Shown here: positions 25,296 to 33,718 of the stretch, one piece after another
Position numbering within the stretch: position 1 is the first letter of the stretch
How the letters are laid out: the number at the start of each line of letters is the position of its first letter
Assembly: GCF_018917235.1 (NCBI RefSeq)
Contig: NZ_JAHLOF010000001.1
Location: 1 to 64,000, forward strand
Length of the DNA stretch: 64,000 bases
Reading direction: 5' to 3'
Origin: Metaclostridioides mangenotii
GTDB lineage: Bacteria > Bacillota > Clostridia > Peptostreptococcales > Peptostreptococcaceae
Translations under genes and position numbers: made by a program
Notes under the pieces: generated by a model
What the model was told of the DNA's origin: nothing
The model's database searches: none
Seen by the model: only the letters and a program-made list of their open reading frames with translations

Positions 25296-25595
25296 ATGGT
25301 TAGACATGTTGTATTTTGGAATTTCGACGAAAAAGCTTCAACAGAAGAAAAATTTATTAGTTCTAAAAAGATAAAAGTGGATCTTGAAAATCTTGGCAAA
25401 ATTGTGAATGGTGTAATAGAAATTAAAGTTAGTATAAATCCTTTGAGTTCTAGCAATGTAGATATTATGCTTGATAGCTTATTTGAAAGTGAAGAAGATC
25501 TTATCAACTACCAAAATCATCCTGAGCACAAAAAGATCGGTGAATACGTTAAAAGTTTGATGTGTAGTAGAAAATGCTTTGATAGTAAAGAATAA
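25296..25595 (+). CDS. Dabb-family (stress-responsive A/B barrel) protein
   Basis: The 99-residue protein begins MVRHVVFWNFDEKA and ends with HPEHKKIGEYVKSLM, the hallmarks of dimeric alpha-beta barrel Dabb proteins. AGAGGTGG lies just before the ATG at 25296; an upstream in-frame start abuts the previous stop codon and lacks such a site. The biochemical role of most Dabb proteins is unknown. Confidence 0.82.
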   Translation: MVRHVVFWNFDEKASTEEKFISSKKIKVDLENLGKIVNGVIEIKVSINPLSSSNVDIMLDSLFESEEDLINYQNHPEHKKIGEYVKSLMCSRKCFDSKE

Positions 25596-25647
25596 AGAAA
25601 AATGATTATAGTATAATAACAATAGACATAAAAATTAATAGTAATAT

Positions 25648-25683
25648 AAAAAAGATATCTTAATAAACCAAGATATCTTTTTT
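25648..25683. terminator. Bidirectional terminator
   Basis: A perfect 14-bp stem (AAAAAAGATATCTT with AAGATATCTTTTTT) with an 8-base loop lies between the convergent Dabb and lexA genes. Confidence 0.9.
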
Positions 25684-25712
25684 ATATAAAACTTTGTATT
25701 TAAGTTAATTAA

Positions 25713-26348
25713 TTATTTAAGTACTCTGAATACTCCAGTTACAATACCTATTATTTCAACTTCAAAGTCATTTAATATGATTGCCTCCATAAATTCATTT
25801 TCAGGTTGAAGTCTAATGAAATTTTCCTCTTTGAAAAATCTCTTTACTGTAGCAGATTCTCCGTTTACAAGTGCTACAACAATCTGTGAATTTTCTGCAG
25901 AGCTATTTTTATCTACAATTACATAGTCTCCGTCTAAAATACCTGCATTTATCATACTTTCGCCCTTTACTTTAAGGACAAAGTTATCTTTTCCCTTTAT
26001 TAGGTTAGTAGGAAGTGGTATGTACTCTTGGATATTTTGATGAGCAAGTATTGGTTCACCAGCAGTAATTTCTCCAACTAATGGTAAATTGATTATCTCT
26101 TGGTTAAAACCAGTAACATCGCCGTCCTTGTTTCTGTCCAATACTTCTATTGCTCTAGGTTTGGTAGGATCTTTTCTTATATATCCAAGCTTTTCAAGTT
26201 TGTTTAAATGCGAATGTACTGTAGAAGTAGATCTAAGTCCAACTGCATTACATATTTCTCTAACTGCAGGCGGGTATCCCTTAGCAACAAGCTCTGATTT
26301 TATAAATTCTAAAATTAAAGCTTGTTTTTCTGTTAAATCTAAATACAT
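25713..26348 (-). CDS. lexA: LexA SOS repressor
   Basis: This is a 211-residue protein if started at the ATG at 26348 (MYLDLTEKQ); five more codons are open upstream, but no clear ribosome site supports them. The N-terminal winged helix has YPPAVREICNAVGLRSTSTV. The self-cleavage site is Ala96-Gly97 in GEITAGEP, the catalytic Ser is in VKGESM near 131 and the Lys in ESATVKRF near 169. It represses SOS genes until RecA filaments trigger cleavage. An SOS-like box lies 80-90 bases upstream, consistent with self-regulation. A Xer-type recombinase gene lies directly upstream on the same strand. Confidence 0.95.
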   Translation of the reverse strand: MYLDLTEKQALILEFIKSELVAKGYPPAVREICNAVGLRSTSTVHSHLNKLEKLGYIRKDPTKPRAIEVLDRNKDGDVTGFNQEIINLPLVGEITAGEPILAHQNIQEYIPLPTNLIKGKDNFVLKVKGESMINAGILDGDYVIVDKNSSAENSQIVVALVNGESATVKRFFKEENFIRLQPENEFMEAIILNDFEVEIIGIVTGVFRVLK

Positions 26349-26426
26349 AATTATCTCACTCATTTCTGGGTTATTTTTTAAAATTTATCTATATTATACA
26401 TTGTAGCATAATAATATCTTCAACTC

Positions 26427-26438
26427 AAACATTTGTTC
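26427..26438 (-). promoter_or_regulatory. Candidate SOS (LexA) box
   Basis: On the minus strand the site reads GAACAAATGTTT, matching the Gram-positive SOS box GAAC-N4-GTTC at all but the last position. It lies between the recombinase stop codon and lexA. Confidence 0.65.
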
Positions 26439-26448
26439 CGTAATTTGT

Positions 26449-27576
26449 TTATTTTTCGTCATCAATCCATTCAAAGTTATTTACAATGTCACGCTTTACA
26501 TTCTTTTTGTGAGCTGCATAAAGTTGAGTTGTTGTTACGTTATCATGATCTAGTAAGTTTTGAACATCGTAAATAGAAAAACCATTTTGAATAAGGGAAG
26601 TAGCCGCTGTAGCTCTCAATTTATGTGGACTATAGCCTTTGTCCCTTGAAGTATCCATCGAAATAGAAGTATATTTCTTTACTAAAGATCTTATTGCTTT
26701 CGCAGTAATTCTCTTATTTTGTAGAGATAAAAACAGAGCATCTCTATATTCTTCTGATAGTAACTCACTGTTTGGTCTCTCATTTTCTATATATTCTTTT
26801 ACAACAGTTTCACATGTATTGTTTATAGGCATTAAGACCTCTTTCCCTCTTTTCCTATAAATCATAAATTCACCTCTAGAAAAATTAAAGGATGAAATAT
26901 TTAATTCCCTTAACTCATTAAGTCTTAGGCCATATGTAACGAATAAAGCTAGTATTGCTTTGTCTCTTAATCTTGTTTTTTCCCAATAAACCTTTTCTTT
27001 ATCTGTAAGGCCTTGTCCAGTATCAACAGCATCTAACATTTTTGCTACTTCATCTATCTCTAGACGTTTTATAGCATCTGGCTGGGGCTTAGGAAGCTTT
27101 ATTGGATTTAATCCATCTGTAATATTACTGTCTATTTGTTCATTTCTATACAAAAATTTAAATAAAGTAGATATAGATGATTTCTTTCTAGCTAGAGCCC
27201 TATTATTGTTTTCATATAAGATAGTATTTTTTCCGTTTTCTTTATAATACCTTCCACAATAATCTCCTAAAAACAAATTAAGATCCCTAGCCTTAATATC
27301 GTTAAAATCTTCTAGAGTTATATCAGCTACATCAGTGGCATCTGTAAGGTCGTTTGTTTCTACTAAATATTCACAAAAGAAATGTATATCTTCTAAATAG
27401 GCTAGTCTAGTAGTGACAGCCACTGAACCTTTTAAATAAATAAAGTAATCTTTCATAAAGTTAGGCAACTTATTTTGAACACTTATACATCTATCTATAA
27501 GTTTATTATCTCTAATCACAATATTGTCGGGTTTATCCGATTTATTATTTATTCTAACTGCTTTAGTTTCAGACAT
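26449..27576 (-). CDS. Tyrosine recombinase, XerC/XerS-like
   Basis: This is a 375-residue protein with an N-terminal SAM-like core-binding domain (about 38-160) and a C-terminal catalytic domain. The active-site set is intact: Arg in YGLRLNELREL, Lys in RKRGKEVLMP, His and Arg in YSPHKLRATAA, the second His in LDHDNVTTTQ, and the Tyr nucleophile in LYAAH. The size resembles XerS-type enzymes. It has an AGGAGG site and lies upstream of lexA, so it could be a housekeeping Xer protein that resolves chromosome dimers, rather than a phage integrase. No dif site was searched for. Confidence 0.88.
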   Translation of the reverse strand: MSETKAVRINNKSDKPDNIVIRDNKLIDRCISVQNKLPNFMKDYFIYLKGSVAVTTRLAYLEDIHFFCEYLVETNDLTDATDVADITLEDFNDIKARDLNLFLGDYCGRYYKENGKNTILYENNNRALARKKSSISTLFKFLYRNEQIDSNITDGLNPIKLPKPQPDAIKRLEIDEVAKMLDAVDTGQGLTDKEKVYWEKTRLRDKAILALFVTYGLRLNELRELNISSFNFSRGEFMIYRKRGKEVLMPINNTCETVVKEYIENERPNSELLSEEYRDALFLSLQNKRITAKAIRSLVKKYTSISMDTSRDKGYSPHKLRATAATSLIQNGFSIYDVQNLLDHDNVTTTQLYAAHKKNVKRDIVNNFEWIDDEK

Positions 27577-27783
27577 ATTTATAACCTCCTAAAACGATGA
27601 AACATTAAATATACTATTACATTAATAAGATAAATTATATATTAAAAATGATTATGATTCAAATCTAGTATGAATTCTTAAGAATACTTAATTTTTATTA
27701 AATAAATAGAAATATGTGTAAATGTGGAGATATAATAGAAATATTATTAATAATTTAAAGATATATAGAGGTGAGATGATACT

Positions 27784-28629
27784 ATGAAAGTGAAACTAAA
27801 TACAAACATTTTTATAATTGCACTATTATTAATCCCTTTTATGTTTCATTTAAATGTATATAGCTATACTAAAAAGGAAAAAAGTAAAGTAAGTGTTAAT
27901 TATAGTATTAAAAAGTTTAATAATACAAATAAAATTTCTATAAATCATTTAAAAGAGAGTGTTGTATTTTACCCTCAACACCAAGACGATGAAGTGTTAT
28001 GGGCGGGAAGTGCCATTGTCAATGCTATAGATAAATGTGGTGCAGATCACGTTTATATAGTTTTGGTTTCAGATGGATCTGGCGCTAACATTTTAAAATT
28101 AAATCCAGCATTTCTTGGTTTAAACAGAAGACAAAAACAATATTTGCGAGACAATGAGTTTAAGAGTGCATTAAAATCTTTAGGTGTAAAAACTGAAAAT
28201 ATTATAATACTTCCTAACGAAGCTAGTAAAGAGGGGACCCATTATGAACTAATGAAAAAGACTATTTTAGATTTTGAACATAAGTTTAAAGGTAATGTCA
28301 CTCATATTGCTCATCACTACAGGTATGACGATCACATAATGCATAGAATGAATGGTCAGGTATTAAAGGGGCTTGCGGACAAAAAACAAGTTAAACATGC
28401 AATGTATTTTATAAAACCTTGGTATTCAGAAAAAATACTTGAGAAAGATAAAATTAACTTTGTAGTAAATAATGATAAAGAGTATAATATTCTAAAAAAT
28501 TCTTGTATGCAGTATAAACGAGTAGATAAAAAACATAATAGATATGGAATTGGCTATAAATCAGCTCCAAACTATTTTAAAAATCTTTTAAAAGATCCAA
28601 AATTTAAATCAATAATCATTATCAACTAG
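27784..28629 (+). CDS. Exported PIG-L-family N-deacetylase
   Basis: This is a 281-residue protein. The first 25 residues are a signal peptide or anchor (IIALLLIPFMFHLNVYSY). The metal site begins with PQHQDDEVLWAG near residue 64, the PHPDDE-type motif of PIG-L/LmbE deacetylases. Later come AHHYRYDDHIMHR and KHNRYGIG. PIG-L enzymes remove acetyl groups from N-acetylglucosamine-type sugars. An exported version probably acts on a surface polymer. Its gene has a GGTGAG ribosome site and seems to be alone. Confidence 0.82.
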   Translation: MKVKLNTNIFIIALLLIPFMFHLNVYSYTKKEKSKVSVNYSIKKFNNTNKISINHLKESVVFYPQHQDDEVLWAGSAIVNAIDKCGADHVYIVLVSDGSGANILKLNPAFLGLNRRQKQYLRDNEFKSALKSLGVKTENIIILPNEASKEGTHYELMKKTILDFEHKFKGNVTHIAHHYRYDDHIMHRMNGQVLKGLADKKQVKHAMYFIKPWYSEKILEKDKINFVVNNDKEYNILKNSCMQYKRVDKKHNRYGIGYKSAPNYFKNLLKDPKFKSIIIIN

Positions 28630-28789
28630 ATTATTGATTTATAAAAATAAAAAAATTTATGTAAATAAAATTTATAAAAATAACTTTAGTATAAATTATT
28701 AGGATTTCTCCTTTTTCTTTTAATTTAATATATTTAAAACTTTATAAAATAAATTATTTTTAATTTTCACAATTTGTGATAATATAGAT

Positions 28790-28843
28790 ATATGTTAAAT
28801 ATAAGTTAAAAATTCATCTATTTGTTACTAATATTTAACATAT
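28790..28843. repeat. Perfect 13-bp inverted repeat upstream of the LytTR gene
   Basis: ATATGTTAAATAT (28790-28802) and ATATTTAACATAT (28831-28843) are exact reverse complements with centres 41 bases apart, close to four helix turns. Further GTTAAA-like half sites lie between. LytTR regulators bind repeated 9-bp sites of this flavour, so self-regulation is plausible. It could also form a leader hairpin. Confidence 0.5.
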
Positions 28844-28901
28844 TATTGTTCTTAGTTTTAAAAAAAGTAAGAATATATAATAATTTTAAAGGGGGTTTCC
28901 T

Positions 28902-29348
28902 ATTAAATTAGCATATCATTTAGACGATGAAGTAACTGGTATAAAAGTCGACATTTCATCAAACACTTTAAGTCCAGAGGTTAAAGAGTTATTGACTTAT
29001 ATTGAAAAATTTAATGGAACTGAAAATGTAGTTCCTGTAAAATCAGGGGATTCAATATATATATTGCCAGTAAAAGACATCGAATTAATAGAAGTAATGT
29101 GTGGAGAAATTACCGTAACCTCTAATTCAAAACAATACATTACAAAAGGCAGGTTATATAAATTTTTAGAAAAAAATAATCATGAAAATTTTATTCAAGT
29201 TTCTAAATCATGTGTTATAAATATAAAACATCTTGTCAAATTAGAAACATCTTTTTCTGGTAACATGATAGCATTTATGAAAAGCGGAAAAACTGTTATT
29301 GTATCTAGAGGATTTTTATCTAAATTAAAACAAAAAGTAAATATCTGA
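28902..29348 (+). CDS. LytTR-domain DNA-binding protein with apparent AUU start
   Basis: The C-terminal LytTR domain spans about residues 50-147 (ILPVKDIELIEV; FIQVSKSCVINIKHL; VIVSRGFLSKLKQKV). The N-terminal part KLAYHLDDEVTGIKVDISSN matches the beta-rich start of small LytTR regulators. No ATG, GTG, TTG or CTG occurs between the upstream stop at 28887 and the TTG at 28992, which would delete that part. AAAGGGGG at 28888-28895 is six bases before ATT at 28902, the exact position expected for the initiator Met. I therefore call an AUU start (148 residues). A lost ATG (mutation or read error) is the alternative. Confidence 0.75.
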   Translation: MKLAYHLDDEVTGIKVDISSNTLSPEVKELLTYIEKFNGTENVVPVKSGDSIYILPVKDIELIEVMCGEITVTSNSKQYITKGRLYKFLEKNNHENFIQVSKSCVINIKHLVKLETSFSGNMIAFMKSGKTVIVSRGFLSKLKQKVNI

Positions 29349-29856
29349 ATAAATAAATATATCTATATATTTATTTTTTAAAAATACATTTCTTAAAAAA
29401 CATGAACTAATAGAAATACTTATGACATTTTAAAGGTATAAATACTTGCATAAAAAAATAAAAGCGCTTAGAGTGGCATTTAAGAGGTCGGATATTAGAG
29501 TATAAAATTCATTAATTAAATATTAGAAGAAAGTTATGTAATCGTAAATATCTATATTAAGATCCAAAAGCTTATAAAGGATGTAAAAGTAAATATAAAG
29601 TCATAAAAATAGTTAATCTAAAAATTGTTTAACGATTTATTAAATAAGTTGTTTGCAACTATAATTTTAATTAAGTTTTTCAAGTAAAAGTACTTATATT
29701 ATAATTTAAATCTATAAGAATATGAGTAGAAGAATTAAGAATTTAAAAACTAAAAGATTTTATTAGTTATAAATAAATTGTATATTTGACTTATTTTAGT
29801 ATAAAATTACTCTTTTGATTATTTATATATATAACTATTCCCTAAATATACATTTA

Positions 29857-29909
29857 AAGACTAGTTATATAAAACCTCTATTTTAAGAGAGGTATATATA
29901 ACTAGTCTT
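29857..29909. terminator. Large hairpin, possible terminator or small-RNA end
   Basis: AAGACTAGTTATAT plus ACCTCT pairs with AGAGGT plus ATATAACTAGTCTT, about 20 bp with a one-base bulge and small mismatch, around an 8-base loop. T-rich DNA follows on the plus strand. It is 500 bases past the LytTR gene, so it may end an unseen small RNA. Confidence 0.5.
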
Positions 29910-30076
29910 AAATTTAAATTATTTTATTTTTTATAGTATAACATTTAAATAAATTTTAAATTTACATAGACTTAATTTTAAGTTCAAAAAATAAACATTA
30001 TATCTAATATATTAAATAAATAAAATTGTACCCAATAAACTATATAGTTATATTGTCATTTGATGATTGATCTTAA

Positions 30077-30193
30077 CTAAACTTCCTTATAATTTATAAG
30101 AATAGTCATCATTAAACTATCCTTATTTGTAGTAATAATTTTAACTCCATGATATTTATCCACCGATTTTTTATACCTTAATTTCAAATCCAT
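30077..30193 (-). CDS. Short hypothetical frame, possible gene remnant
   Basis: This 38-codon frame starts at ATG 30193 (MDLKLRYKKSVDKYHG) and ends at 30077. It has a plausible protein composition but no clear ribosome site. It could be a small protein or the tail of a decayed gene. Confidence 0.25.
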   Translation of the reverse strand: MDLKLRYKKSVDKYHGVKIITTNKDSLMMTILINYKEV

Positions 30194-30280
30194 ATAAAAA
30201 ATTATGTTAATCAGTAACTATTTTGTATCCTTTTCATTTATCTTAATTACTATATAGTATTTTAAACTATATTTTGAATA

Positions 30281-31111
30281 TCATCTACCTACTATTACGC
30301 TTAAAATAAAGGATATAAACAAAGTTATCATAGAAAAGAATAAACCAAGCATCATTAGCAAAATAACTATTATATTATATTCAACAATCATATCTACTAC
30401 CCTGCTCTCTCCAGCTCCTATTAAAAACGAAAAAATAGAACCTATAAATACTATCCCAATAAGTACTCCTAGGCCTGAGATACTGTTTTTAAAGTCGGAA
30501 TAACTCAAAGACATATGGCTAGATATCGAATACATCAAGAACACAAAGATTACAAACCTCAAAGATATAATATTATTACCTTGAAATACATATGTAAAGA
30601 ACAAATAAATATCCTTCAATATTGAATTTATAAATCCTACAAAGTCAAGATCTTCTAAACTGATAATATAGGTTTTTATACTAACTATATTGGTAATAGC
30701 GTCAAAACTATCTGGAAGAAAAAGTCTAAATATAAGTATTATTGATAAAGTCCCTCCTATTAAAGGTGCTATTCCAATAAAAAAATTGCCTAAATTTTGA
30801 TATATACTGCTTTTCTTATATGTATGGCTAACATAGCCCAATACACCATTGTATTCACTTTCAATTGGTCTAAAAAGCCTAACATCCTTTATTTTGTGCC
30901 TAAATATTAGACACATTATTAAATGACTTAATTCATGAACGATAGTTCCAATTGCACCAGTGATTATAATCCCACTTCTTCCAAATGAAGAATATATAAG
31001 CTTGTTATTATTTTTTTCAACTATACTAAATACAAATCCAAATAGTAAAAAAGTCATTATTAAAAATACTACATTTACTATGCTTGATTTTAACATATAT
31101 ACAAGAGCCAT
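30281..31111 (-). CDS. Membrane protein with HExxH motif, M50-peptidase-like
   Basis: This 276-residue protein has about seven membrane helices. HELSH near residue 60 lies in a helix (IVHELSHLIMCLIFRHK), as in M50 intramembrane zinc proteases. A later segment NLGNFFIGIAPLIGG resembles the family's third core helix, although the usual NxxPxxxxDG motif is not clear. If active it would cut membrane proteins, as SpoIVFB does in spore formers. An AAAGGAG ribosome site precedes the ATG. It stands alone. Confidence 0.62.
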   Translation of the reverse strand: MALVYMLKSSIVNVVFLIMTFLLFGFVFSIVEKNNNKLIYSSFGRSGIIITGAIGTIVHELSHLIMCLIFRHKIKDVRLFRPIESEYNGVLGYVSHTYKKSSIYQNLGNFFIGIAPLIGGTLSIILIFRLFLPDSFDAITNIVSIKTYIISLEDLDFVGFINSILKDIYLFFTYVFQGNNIISLRFVIFVFLMYSISSHMSLSYSDFKNSISGLGVLIGIVFIGSIFSFLIGAGESRVVDMIVEYNIIVILLMMLGLFFSMITLFISFILSVIVGR

Positions 31112-31361
31112 AGATATAAGCTCCTTTCGATTTAGTCTAAATTTATATTTTAATTTTAATATAATCTAAATTATAACATAATTATTTAAAGATATAATAA
31201 TACATGCATCTTTAATATATATTCTTTTTGTTAAGTGAATAAATTCTTATCTCATTAATTAAGTAATTAAACTATATTAAAAATTAAAAAGTGCAAAGAG
31301 TAAATCTTTACACAAATATAAATAAACAACTAAATAATTATCAAAATAAAAAATATTAATT

Positions 31362-31622
31362 CTATCTAGGTTCGATAGATAGTTTTATTGCAGTCTTCTT
31401 AACCCCTTCGATTTCTATTTCTGTAAAAGCTGGTATACATACTAAATCTATACCACTTGGAGCTAGGAATCCTCTTGCAATTGCTATTGCTTTTATTGCT
31501 TGATTTAGAGCTCCTGCTCCTATTGATTGTACTTCCGCCCCTCCGTCTTTTCTTAGTACACTTGCCAAGGCCCCTGCAAGAGAATTAGGATTTGATTTTG
31601 TTGAAACTTTTAGTATTTCCAC
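31362..31622 (-). CDS. spoVS: Stage V sporulation protein S
   Basis: The 86-residue Alba-fold protein is almost invariant among spore formers: MEILKVSTKSNPNSLAGALA, AVGAGALNQAIKAIAIARG-like IGAGALNQAIKAIAIARGF, and FLAPSGIDLVCIPAF. SpoVS is needed for later spore development and binds nucleic acid. Its presence supports a spore-forming host. It is flanked by about 250 bases of AT-rich DNA on both sides with no other gene. Confidence 0.95.
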   Translation of the reverse strand: MEILKVSTKSNPNSLAGALASVLRKDGGAEVQSIGAGALNQAIKAIAIARGFLAPSGIDLVCIPAFTEIEIEGVKKTAIKLSIEPR

Positions 31623-31832
31623 TTTAATACAACCCCTTTTCAGAAAATTTCATTAATTATTACGTATTATATATATTCGATTTTCAAAATCCAATTCCTT
31701 GAAGAACACTCTCATTTTCGATAGACATATTATGATATTATTGAATAAATTTTTTTATTTTCAATAATATCTCTTTCTAATTGTTTAAATATAAAGTGTA
31801 AGTATAATATTTAATAGAGAAAATATTATAAA

Positions 31833-31877
31833 TAAAAAACAAGAAGCTCACCCAAAATATTTAATGAGTTAGCTCCT
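31833..31877 (-). terminator. Terminator of the acc operon
   Basis: An imperfect stem (AGGAGCTAACTCA with TGAGCTTCTT, a small bulge and one wobble) lies just after accA and is followed on the minus strand by GTTTTTTATTT. Confidence 0.6.
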
Positions 31878-31884
31878 ATATTAT

Positions 31885-32829
31885 TTATATACATTTACCA
31901 ATATTCCTAAATTTATTGTACCTAATAGATGCTATTTGTTCTTTAGGTATTTCTTTATAATAATCTAGTCTATCTAATATATACTTCTTGATTTCTTTTG
32001 AAACAGCTTTGACATCTTTTTGAGCACCGCCAAGAGGTTCTTTAATAATTTTATCAATTATATTTAAATCATATAAATCTTTACTTGTAAGTTTCATAAC
32101 GTCACATGCTTCTTTTGCTCTTGAAGAATCTTTAAACAATATACTAGATAATCCTTCAGGAGATATTACAGAATAGACAGCATGTTCAAGCATACAGATA
32201 TCATTTCCAACGCCTATACCTAATGCCCCTCCGCTACCCCCTTCTCCAATTACAAATGTTATTACTGGTACAGATAGTTTACTCATCTCAAGCAAGTTTC
32301 TCGCTATAGCTTCACCTTGCCCTCTCTCTTCTGCTTCTAATCCACAGAATGCTCCGGATGTATCGACAAATGTTATTATAGGTCTATTAAACTTTTCTGC
32401 TTGTTTCATTAATCTAAGTGCTTTTCTATAACCTTCAGGATGTGGCATGCCGAAGTTTCTTCTTATTTTTTCTTTAGTATCATGTCCTTTTTGATGTCCT
32501 ATTATAGTAACATTATAATTTCCTACTTTACCTATTCCACCAACAATCGATGGATCATCCTTATATAATCGATCTCCATGAAATTCAATAAAATTTGAAC
32601 AGATATTGTCTACATAATCTTGTGTAGTGGGTCTATTTTTGTCTCTACTTAGAACCACTTTATCATGAGGTGTCAAAGATGTAAAAGCCTCATATTTTAA
32701 TTTATTAAGCTTGTCTTTTAATGCATTTATTTTATCACTTAAGTCTATGCTACTTGATTTAGAAATTGTCTCCAATTGTTTAATATCATTTTCAATCGTA
32801 ATCATTTTCTCTTTTATGTTATCAGTCAA
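31885..32829 (-). CDS. accA: Acetyl-CoA carboxylase, carboxyltransferase alpha subunit
   Basis: This is a 314-residue protein. The crotonase-fold core has FGMPHPEGYRKALRLM, TFVDTSGAFCGLEAEERGQG and IGEGGSGGALGIGVG, diagnostic of AccA. With AccD it transfers the carboxyl group from carboxybiotin to acetyl-CoA, giving malonyl-CoA for fatty acid synthesis. A TTG start at 32829 has a GGGAGG site 7 bases upstream. It is the last gene of accB-accC-accD-accA, 23 bases after accD. Confidence 0.95.
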   Translation of the reverse strand: MTDNIKEKMITIENDIKQLETISKSSSIDLSDKINALKDKLNKLKYEAFTSLTPHDKVVLSRDKNRPTTQDYVDNICSNFIEFHGDRLYKDDPSIVGGIGKVGNYNVTIIGHQKGHDTKEKIRRNFGMPHPEGYRKALRLMKQAEKFNRPIITFVDTSGAFCGLEAEERGQGEAIARNLLEMSKLSVPVITFVIGEGGSGGALGIGVGNDICMLEHAVYSVISPEGLSSILFKDSSRAKEACDVMKLTSKDLYDLNIIDKIIKEPLGGAQKDVKAVSKEIKKYILDRLDYYKEIPKEQIASIRYNKFRNIGKCI

Positions 32830-32852
32830 AATATACCTCCCTTATGCAATTG

Positions 32853-33704
32853 TTATCTATGCATATTAAGAATTTCGTATAACACTTCCTTCATTTTTCT
32901 TCTGTCTACAATCATGTCGATAAAACCATGTTCTAGTAAAAATTCAGAAGTTTGGAATCCTTCAGGAAGTTTTTGTTTTATAGTCTGCTCTATTACTCTT
33001 GGACCAGCAAATCCGATTAGTGTGTTGGGTTCAGAAATTATTATATCTCCAAGCATCGCAAAGCTTGCTGTGACACCACCGGTTGTTGGATCTGTTAATA
33101 TTGATATATATGGTAGAGCCTTTTCTTCAAGTTTAGCAAGTGCTTGAGAGGTTTTTGCCATCTGCATTAATGATAGCATTCCTTCTTGCATTCTAGCACC
33201 ACCTGAAGCAGAGCATATTATCACTGGTAGATTATTTTCAACAGCATACTCTATCGCATAAGTAATTTTATCACCTACAACAGATCCCATGCTGCCCATC
33301 ATAAATTCTGGATTCATTACACAAAGCACAGTTTTTATTCCGTTTAATCTACCGTAACCAGTTATAACTCCCTCTGATTCTCCTGTTTTCTCTTTATACG
33401 TATCGAATTTTGATTTATAATTAGGAAATTTTAGAGGATCTTGAAATCCAACATCTTCATTTAACTCTACAAATGTTCCCCTATCTATAAGGAGTTTCAC
33501 CCTATTTCTAGCTTTTAAACTATAGTGTCTGCCACAATTAGGACATACATATAAATTTTCCTCAATATCTTTTCTAAATACTCGCTCATTGCAACCCTTA
33601 CAGTACAACCAAAATTTTTCATTTATACTATTTTCTTTAAAATTTTTATCCAAAGAGATTGTTACATACTTGGATCCCTTTGATGGTAAGAATTTCTTTA
33701 TCAT
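32853..33704 (-). CDS. accD: Acetyl-CoA carboxylase, carboxyltransferase beta subunit
   Basis: The 283-residue protein has the N-terminal zinc finger (CKGCNERVFRKD, then YVCPNCGRHY, about residues 34-56) typical of bacterial AccD. The catalytic core contains CSASGGARMQEGMLSLMQMAK and LTDPTTGGVTASFAMLGD. It forms the carboxyltransferase with AccA. The gene follows accC by 14 bases in the acc operon. Confidence 0.95.
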   Translation of the reverse strand: MIKKFLPSKGSKYVTISLDKNFKENSINEKFWLYCKGCNERVFRKDIEENLYVCPNCGRHYSLKARNRVKLLIDRGTFVELNEDVGFQDPLKFPNYKSKFDTYKEKTGESEGVITGYGRLNGIKTVLCVMNPEFMMGSMGSVVGDKITYAIEYAVENNLPVIICSASGGARMQEGMLSLMQMAKTSQALAKLEEKALPYISILTDPTTGGVTASFAMLGDIIISEPNTLIGFAGPRVIEQTIKQKLPEGFQTSEFLLEHGFIDMIVDRRKMKEVLYEILNMHR

Positions 33705-33718
33705 TTTTTATTACTCCC

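Larger units (their letters stand above)
29349..30280. other. Gene-poor AT-rich stretch of about 930 bases
   Basis: Apart from a large hairpin (29857-29909) and one short minus-strand frame (30077-30193), I see no supported gene. Several short frames between 29450 and 29650 have protein-like composition (for example DPKAYKGCKSKYKVIK) but are cut by stops in every frame, suggesting old decay. Confidence 0.5.
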
